Source of the DNA: Candidatus Nanopelagicales bacterium
Lineage (GTDB): Bacteria > Actinomycetota > Actinomycetes > S36-B12
Direction of reading: 5' to 3'
Assembly: GCA_017854795.1 (NCBI GenBank)
Contig: JAFMHB010000008.1
Coordinates: 34,308-94,449 of the forward strand
DNA: 60,142 bases
In this document: positions 54,891 through 60,142 of the stretch, one piece after another
Layout: each line of letters begins with the position of its first letter
Position numbering within the stretch: the first letter of the stretch is position 1
Program-made: the position numbers and the translations under genes
Notes under the pieces: model-generated
Told to the model about the DNA's origin: nothing
The model's input: the letters and a program-made list of their open reading frames with translations, nothing else
The model's database searches: none

Positions 54891-57800
54891 TAAAATACTT
54901 TGCTTCCGGGTGGTGCACGAGGATCGCAGACGTGGATTGCTCGGGGTGCAACTGGAATTCCTCTGAGAGTTCAACCCCAATTCGACCTGGATCGAGTAAT
55001 TCACAAAGCTGTATTTGGTCTTCTAGATTCGGGCACGCTGGATACCCAAAGGAGTACCTCGAACCTCGGTAGCCTTGATCGAGAATCTCCTGAAGGTCCG
55101 TAGAGTCTTCAGCAGAAAAATTCAACTCGCTTCTCACTCGGGCGTGCCAATGCTCGGCGAGAGCTTCGGTGAGTTGTACGGAAAGCCCATGTAGTTCCAT
55201 GTACTCACGGTAGGCGTCCTTGGCAAATAGTTCGGATGCCGCGACGCTAACCGCATTACCCATGGTGACTACATGGAAGGCTACGACATCAATTTGACCT
55301 GACTCTTTGGATGCAAAAAAGTCTGCAAGGCACAACTTCCGGTCGCGACTTTGCCTGGGAAAAGTGAATCTAGTTCGTTCCTGACCCTTTTCTGGGCCTT
55401 CATGGTGCAGGATCACCAGATCATTTCCCTCGGAATAGCAAGGGAAGTACCCGTAGACGACCGCTGCCTCAAGCCAGCCATTGGCCTGGGCTTCGTTGAG
55501 CATTAAGCGCAGGCGTGGCCGCGCTTGTTCTTCAATCATTGTTTGGTAGGTGTCTCGGTTACCTTTAAGTCCCCACTGTCCAACAAATAATGCACGTTCG
55601 TCGAGCATGCCGAGATAGTCGGCTAAGGCAATCCCTTTCACCACTCGACTTCCCCAAAACGGTGGAGTCGGTATCACATTGTCTGAAGCAATATCGCTGC
55701 GTTCGGTGCTAATTACCTCGTCGATGTCCCGATTGACCTTTTTAACTCTTCGTTTGCGGAGTTCGGGCAGTTGGGCATCTGTGTCACCACGCTTGATAGC
55801 CATCATGGTGTCCATGAGAGCCAGTCCCTCAAAGGCATCCTTTGCATAGCGCACAGTTCCTGGGAACTGTGAACTCAAGTCTTCTTCAACAAACGCACGA
55901 GTGAGAGCTGCCCCACCCAAGATCACCGGCCATTTATCCGACAGCCCTTGCTTATTCAGCTCCTCCAGGTTCTCGCGCATCACGACCGTGCTTTTCACCA
56001 ACAAACCGGAAAGACCAATGACATCAACATCATTCTCTTGCGCCGCCGAGATGATCGCACTGATCGGCTGTTTAATACCAATGTTCACTGTCGCGAAACC
56101 ATTATTCGTCAAAATAATGTCAACGAGGTTTTTGCCGATGTCATGGACATCACCCTTGACCGTAGCGAGAAGAATTTTCCCTCGGCCTGCATCGGATTCA
56201 ACCTTGTCCATGTGAGGCTCCAAATAGGCTACCGCCTTTTTCATCACCTCTGCTGACTGCAGGACAAACGGCAACTGCATTTCTCCATTACCGAAAAGCT
56301 CGCCAACGGTTTTCATTCCTGCAAGCAAAAAGGTATTAATGATTTCGAGTGGCTTGATTCCCTGCGCCATGGCTTCATCCAGATCAGACTCAAGTCCCTT
56401 CGCTTCACCATCAATGATCCTTTGGGGAAGCCGTTCGTCCATGGGCAAGAGAGCGAGTTCCTCAACTACCGAGAGCCGGCGGGCCGCCGTTTCTGCATTC
56501 TCAAAAAGTTCCAAGAATTTTTGGAGGGGATCATAGGTAATTTCACCCTGATCGTCGTACTTCCGACGGTCATAAATCAGATCTAACGCAACATTGCGTT
56601 GTTCTTCCGGGATACGCGCGAGGGGCATGATCTTTGAAGGATGCGCAATTGCCGAAGTTAGGCCTGCCTCAACCGCCTCATGGAGAAACATTGAATTCAG
56701 CACAATGCGCGCCTGTGGTTTGAGTCCGAATGAGATATTGCTAATTCCCAGAGTCGTTTGAACGGTAGGAAATTCAGCAGTGAGAGTGCGAATCGCTTGC
56801 AGGGTTTCAACACCATCACGTCTGGTTTCCTCTTGACCGGTCGCGATAGGGAAAGTTAATGTGTCCACCAGAATATCGGAAACATTGAGTGACCAGTTCT
56901 GCGTTAAGTCGTTGATCAGGCGCCGTGCCACTTGCACTTTCCAGTCCGCTGTGCGTGCCTGACCCTCCTCGTCAATGGTCAAGGCAACAACTGCAGCTCC
57001 ATGTTCCTTCACCAGTGGCATGATTCGGGCATAGCGTGATTCGGGGCCATCACCATCTTCGAAGTTCACCGAGTTAACCAACGAACGACCACCAAGGCGC
57101 TCAAGCCCTGCTTGTAATACATCAGGTTCAGTCGAGTCCAGCATGATCGGGAGAGTCGAGGCCGTTGCCAACAACGATGCCAAATGTGACATGTCGGCTA
57201 CGCCATCACGGCCCACGTAATCCACACTGAGATCGAGCATGTGGGCACCGTCGCGGATCTGCTCCTTGGCGATATCCACGCAGGCTTGCCAGTCGTCTGC
57301 TAAGAGTGCTTCACGAAATGCTTTGGAACCATTGGCGTTAGCGCGCTCTCCAATTGCCAGATACGTTAAATCCTGGCGGAATGGAACTTGCTGGTACAGC
57401 GAAGCTGCCCCGGGTTCATCAATGCGAGCGCGCAGGAGTTGGGCAGGGGGCACAACAAATGCGCCTTTGATTGCTCGGATATGAGCCGGGGTTGTTCCGC
57501 AGCATCCTCCCACGAGAGTGACACCGAATTCGGCGTTAAATTCAACTAGTGACTTGGCAAGTTCTTCCGGGCTCAGGTCATAGACCGCCCCCTTGGGCCC
57601 CAGCACGGGCAGACCCGCATTGGGCATACATGAGAGTTGAAGGCTTGTTCGTTGTGAGAGAGTCCGCAAATGCTCGCTCATCTCGGTGGGTCCTGTCGCA
57701 CAGTTCAAACCGATAATGTCAATGTCGAGTGGTTCTAGTGCACTTAGTGCAGCACCGATCTCCGAGCCCATCAACATTGTTCCGTTAGTTTCAATTGTTA

Positions 57801-58377
57801 CCGAGGCAATAACAACAATGTCCCGGGCAGGCACGGTTGCTTCAATGGCCTCACGGGCACCATTGATTGCCGCCTTGGCCTGTAAAAGGTCTTGAGTTGT
57901 TTCGATGAGTAGGGCATCGACGCCGCCATCGATGAGCCCACGACTGGCCTCACGGTATGCCTGCTTGAGAAAGTCATAAGACGTGTGCAAAAGCGTTGGC
58001 AATTTTGTTCCCGGCCCCAGAGAACCGAGTACGAATCGGGGCCCATCTCCTGCGACTAGTGCGTATTCGTCAGCGACCTCACGGGCGATCCCCGCCCCTG
58101 CGTAGGACAATTCATAAATGCGATCTTCGATTCCATATTCAGCCAGATTCGCCCAGTTGCACCCAAAAGTGTTGGTTTCCACAGCGTCGGATCCTGCTTC
58201 AAAATAGGCCCGATGCACACCGGCAACAACCTCAGGGCGAGTGATGTTGAGGATTTCGTTGCACCCCTCATGACCCTCAAAATCATCAAGAGTGAGATCG
58301 ACGTCTTGGAGCATGGTTCCCATAGCGCCGTCAGCAACAAGTATGCGGCTGTTCAGGGCATCGCGGAATTCGCTCAT
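54880..58377 (-). CDS. metH: Cobalamin-dependent methionine synthase
   Basis: A 1165-residue modular enzyme: homocysteine domain (~1-310) with zinc cysteines in LNCATGPTEM and GGCCGTTP, pterin-binding domain (~340-610, MLDLSVDYVGRDG), cobalamin cap (~650-740), B12 domain with axial His in KGDVHDIGKN, and a C-terminal AdoMet activation domain (YSFGYPACPNLEDQ). The start at 58377 follows a GGGAAAGG; the frame to 58416 adds 13 residues of poor fit. metF overlaps its end. The leader contains unusual inverted repeats. Confidence 0.97.
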   Translation of the reverse strand: MSEFRDALNSRILVADGAMGTMLQDVDLTLDDFEGHEGCNEILNITRPEVVAGVHRAYFEAGSDAVETNTFGCNWANLAEYGIEDRIYELSYAGAGIAREVADEYALVAGDGPRFVLGSLGPGTKLPTLLHTSYDFLKQAYREASRGLIDGGVDALLIETTQDLLQAKAAINGAREAIEATVPARDIVVIASVTIETNGTMLMGSEIGAALSALEPLDIDIIGLNCATGPTEMSEHLRTLSQRTSLQLSCMPNAGLPVLGPKGAVYDLSPEELAKSLVEFNAEFGVTLVGGCCGTTPAHIRAIKGAFVVPPAQLLRARIDEPGAASLYQQVPFRQDLTYLAIGERANANGSKAFREALLADDWQACVDIAKEQIRDGAHMLDLSVDYVGRDGVADMSHLASLLATASTLPIMLDSTEPDVLQAGLERLGGRSLVNSVNFEDGDGPESRYARIMPLVKEHGAAVVALTIDEEGQARTADWKVQVARRLINDLTQNWSLNVSDILVDTLTFPIATGQEETRRDGVETLQAIRTLTAEFPTVQTTLGISNISFGLKPQARIVLNSMFLHEAVEAGLTSAIAHPSKIMPLARIPEEQRNVALDLIYDRRKYDDQGEITYDPLQKFLELFENAETAARRLSVVEELALLPMDERLPQRIIDGEAKGLESDLDEAMAQGIKPLEIINTFLLAGMKTVGELFGNGEMQLPFVLQSAEVMKKAVAYLEPHMDKVESDAGRGKILLATVKGDVHDIGKNLVDIILTNNGFATVNIGIKQPISAIISAAQENDVDVIGLSGLLVKSTVVMRENLEELNKQGLSDKWPVILGGAALTRAFVEEDLSSQFPGTVRYAKDAFEGLALMDTMMAIKRGDTDAQLPELRKRRVKKVNRDIDEVISTERSDIASDNVIPTPPFWGSRVVKGIALADYLGMLDERALFVGQWGLKGNRDTYQTMIEEQARPRLRLMLNEAQANGWLEAAVVYGYFPCYSEGNDLVILHHEGPEKGQERTRFTFPRQSRDRKLCLADFFASKESGQIDVVAFHVVTMGNAVSVAASELFAKDAYREYMELHGLSVQLTEALAEHWHARVRSELNFSAEDSTDLQEILDQGYRGSRYSFGYPACPNLEDQIQLCELLDPGRIGVELSEEFQLHPEQSTSAILVHHPEAKYFNAR

Positions 58378-58592
58378 GTGAACCTTTCCCAGAAGTAGCG
58401 AGAATGATGATCGCACATGAACAAAAGGGCCCTTTGAGTCTTTTTGTTCCTATGCCGAACTGTTCGCTAACGGTCTTGTGACCGAAGACTCAGGGAGGCC
58501 TCCCTAACAGAAGACGTCATAGTACCAAAGACATTGACCAAAGTATCCCAATGACCGCCCTTATTACCGTCCTATGTTGGGAGAGTTTGGTT
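58378..58592 (-). other. metH leader region with nested inverted repeats
   Basis: A 215-bp gap between the sulfatase stop and metH. Reading the reverse strand: TACTAT, a possible -10 (58524-58519); the perfect palindrome GGGAGGCCTCCC (58493-58504); TGAGTCTT pairing with AAGACTCA (58485-58492 with 58435-58442); inside it CGGTC-ACAA-GACCG (58471-58484) and CGAAC-A-GTTCG (58456-58466); then GAACAAAA pairing with TTTTGTTC (58442-58449 with 58419-58426). I do not recognise a cobalamin, SAM or SAH riboswitch consensus. Confidence 0.55.
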
Positions 58593-60142
58593 CTAGTTTG
58601 GTGCAAATGGGAACTGGCGCATGGTGCCATCAGCCCAAGGTTGCGTGATCGGCGATAACCGCTTAACTGCCCGTTGCTCCTGCAAAATAACCTGCATGAT
58701 TTGCAGAGTTCCCGCTGCAGACGGGTTCGAGTAAAGGTTCGTCATCTCGGTTGGATCAGCGGTCAAGTTATACAGTTCAAATTGATCAGCCGGTGGCGCA
58801 ATCTGCCCCGCTGTCGGATTGACCGCCGTGACCGTAGTAACCGCCACCCGATTCCCTGGCTTGTTCACCGGGCCCGGCACAAAAGTTTGAACGTCCTGAA
58901 CACCCGGTGAAGACCATGTTTGTGAATTGTCCCAATAACGGTTGTACTTCCAGCGTTCCTTGGATCCTCCCGCACCTGTTGGTAGGTAGGTCACAACAGT
59001 CTCAACACAGTTCGGCTGCTCAACAGGCTGGTACGCCATGCCCAATGCTGACACTGCCTGCGCGCCTTTAAATGGTTGATCATCGGTCATGAAGTACACC
59101 GGATCACTGTTGAATTTTGCAGCGGGCTCTTCGCCGAGAAGTACTCCGGAGAGATCTCGGCCAACGAGTCTGCGCACCTGAGTGTGTGTATCGGTTAATT
59201 TCTTAGCCAACACGGATTCATCTAGGCCAGCCAGACCCAGCATCGTGGGAATCAAGTCAGCGTGACTGGTCAAAATATCTGACTCTTGCGCCCGATCAAA
59301 AAGAGTAGGGTTGTGGAAGATAAACGGAACCTTGAGAATTTCGTCATATGCGTTGTGCCATTTCTGGAACATGCCACCGTGCGAGCCGAGCATCTCGCCA
59401 TGGTCTGAGAGGTAGATGACAATCGTGTCGCGATAGTTATTGGGGTCATTTGCTAACGCATCAACGACACTACCAATGTGCTTATCTACTTCCTTTTGCA
59501 GTTGGTAGTAAAAGCGGTGGTATTCGATTCCATTGCGTAGTGGCTGAAAGCCTTGTGGGTATCGGTCAACAAAGCTTCCTTGGGCCGTTGGCTTCTGACT
59601 CAGATCTTCATTTGCCGACTGCTGGTAGGCCGAGGTGAACAGATCGGTCGGAACATTGGAGCCGACAAGTTGCTGGGCCAAGTAAAAAGCTCCTTGGTTC
59701 CCAGACAAATCAGAGGCCAACGTGTAATCCCCCCACAGCGTGATGTCATGTGGATTAACGAAAGAAGCAACCATGAGCCATGGGTTTTTTGCATTGCGCA
59801 ATTTCTGCAGCTGTTCCACACTCATTTGCGCGTAGACTTCGTCGCGGCCACGGCCACGGGGACCAGAGGAACCAGAGTTCAGCGGGTTACTACCGTGTGG
59901 CTCTGGCCCGACAAACCCTTCGAAACCGTACTGGGCGAGTCGCTCGGATTCCAAATAAATGTTTTCCAATTCATAGTCCCGTTTTCCTTCGTCCGTATAT
60001 GAAGGAAGGGGGTTGTAAGTTCCCGGCTGGTACAGGTCAGCATCAGAAATATGCCACTTGCCTTTCCAATACGTGTCATACCCAGCGGCGCGGAACCATG
60101 AACCCATTGTGGGAACAGTCGTGGGGTCAAGCCACAGCAAGT
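58593..60142 (-). CDS. Sulfatase-family hydrolase, C-terminal part (5' end off the window)
   Basis: About 515 residues are visible; the gene continues past the right edge, so the catalytic CxPxR Cys/formylglycine motif is not visible. Recognisable parts: GSWFRAAGYDTYWKGKWH near the visible start, FVNPHDI, the metal-binding YLSDHGEMLGSHG and KWHNAYDEILKVPFIFHNP, and late YNLTADPTEMTNLY. It probably hydrolyses sulfate esters or, less likely, phosphate esters. No transport or partner gene is visible. Confidence 0.9.
   Translation of the reverse strand, partial: LLWLDPTTVPTMGSWFRAAGYDTYWKGKWHISDADLYQPGTYNPLPSYTDEGKRDYELENIYLESERLAQYGFEGFVGPEPHGSNPLNSGSSGPRGRGRDEVYAQMSVEQLQKLRNAKNPWLMVASFVNPHDITLWGDYTLASDLSGNQGAFYLAQQLVGSNVPTDLFTSAYQQSANEDLSQKPTAQGSFVDRYPQGFQPLRNGIEYHRFYYQLQKEVDKHIGSVVDALANDPNNYRDTIVIYLSDHGEMLGSHGGMFQKWHNAYDEILKVPFIFHNPTLFDRAQESDILTSHADLIPTMLGLAGLDESVLAKKLTDTHTQVRRLVGRDLSGVLLGEEPAAKFNSDPVYFMTDDQPFKGAQAVSALGMAYQPVEQPNCVETVVTYLPTGAGGSKERWKYNRYWDNSQTWSSPGVQDVQTFVPGPVNKPGNRVAVTTVTAVNPTAGQIAPPADQFELYNLTADPTEMTNLYSNPSAAGTLQIMQVILQEQRAVKRLSPITQPWADGTMRQFPFAPN

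Noticed and set aside
58378-58592. Known cobalamin, SAM or SAH riboswitch upstream of metH
   Set aside because: I could not find the B12 box or the core sequences of SAM or SAH riboswitches; left as an unassigned structured leader.

Overview
The window is a dense, almost gap-free piece of an actinobacterial chromosome. The markers are a WhiB1-type iron-sulfur regulator (C9, C37, C40, C46) convergent with a PdtaS-type histidine kinase, the fused E1/E2 2-oxoglutarate enzyme Kgd, the fused two-radical-SAM F420 enzyme FbiC, a DUF6104-like protein, and the order argS-lysA-hom-thrC-thrB-rho known from mycobacteria and streptomycetes. Base composition looks moderate rather than high-GC, intergenic gaps are tiny (none exceeds 300 bp) and neighbouring genes often overlap. 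This suggests a compact genome, perhaps of a free-living aquatic actinobacterium; that is inference. I saw no transposase, integrase, phage gene or CRISPR array.

Layout. 1-7.2 kb: the start of rho (reverse, running off the edge), the threonine/lysine genes thrB-thrC-hom-lysA and argS. 7.2-11.6 kb: a small membrane protein, a YihY-type membrane protein, tRNA-Arg(CCG) abutting a queuosine-precursor transporter (yhhQ), tgt, and a PotD-like polyamine-binding lipoprotein split by a 10-A tract. 11.7-16.2 kb: an olefin/beta-lactone operon oleA-oleBC(fused)-oleD. 16.2-24 kb: secreted alpha/beta hydrolase, PAC2 protein, small membrane protein, DUF697-type GTPase, lytic transglycosylase, thioesterase, L,D-transpeptidase and SDR. 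24-29 kb: kgd, a DUF6104-like gene, the nickel superoxide dismutase pair sodX/sodN and a secreted AOC-barrel-like protein. 29-32.4 kb: acetyltransferase, degenerate RsbW-like protein, SigB/SigF-type sigma factor, small membrane protein and lipid kinase. 32.6-41 kb: whiB1/pdtaS, an IlvG-like TPP enzyme, FlK-like thioesterase, biotinyl carrier protein, SRAP protein, aroA-rsgA-hisN and a CBS protein. 41-46.6 kb: P450, fbiC, and a two-gene sulfur (persulfide/rhodanese) unit behind a CsoR/CstR-like operator. 46.6-60 kb: xthA, FrnE-like DsbA, MDR oxidoreductase, long-form argG, AlkB-rubredoxin fusion, flippase-like membrane protein, glutathione peroxidase, CDGSH protein, metF, metH and a partial sulfatase.

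Themes. Hydrocarbon chemistry appears twice: head-to-head fatty acyl condensation (Ole) and alkane hydroxylation (AlkB fused to its electron donor), with a P450 between them. Oxidative and sulfur stress functions recur (NiSOD with its protease, GPx, CDGSH, rhodanese unit, WhiB1). Gene ends are packed unusually tightly: of twelve convergent gene pairs, five share their stop codons through a 4-base overlap and three more overlap by 17 to about 105 bases. The most unexplained signals are a nested set of inverted repeats in the metH leader, the poly-A interruption of the PotD-like gene, the start codon two bases after a tRNA, and the ATP-lid-less RsbW-like protein beside the sigma factor.
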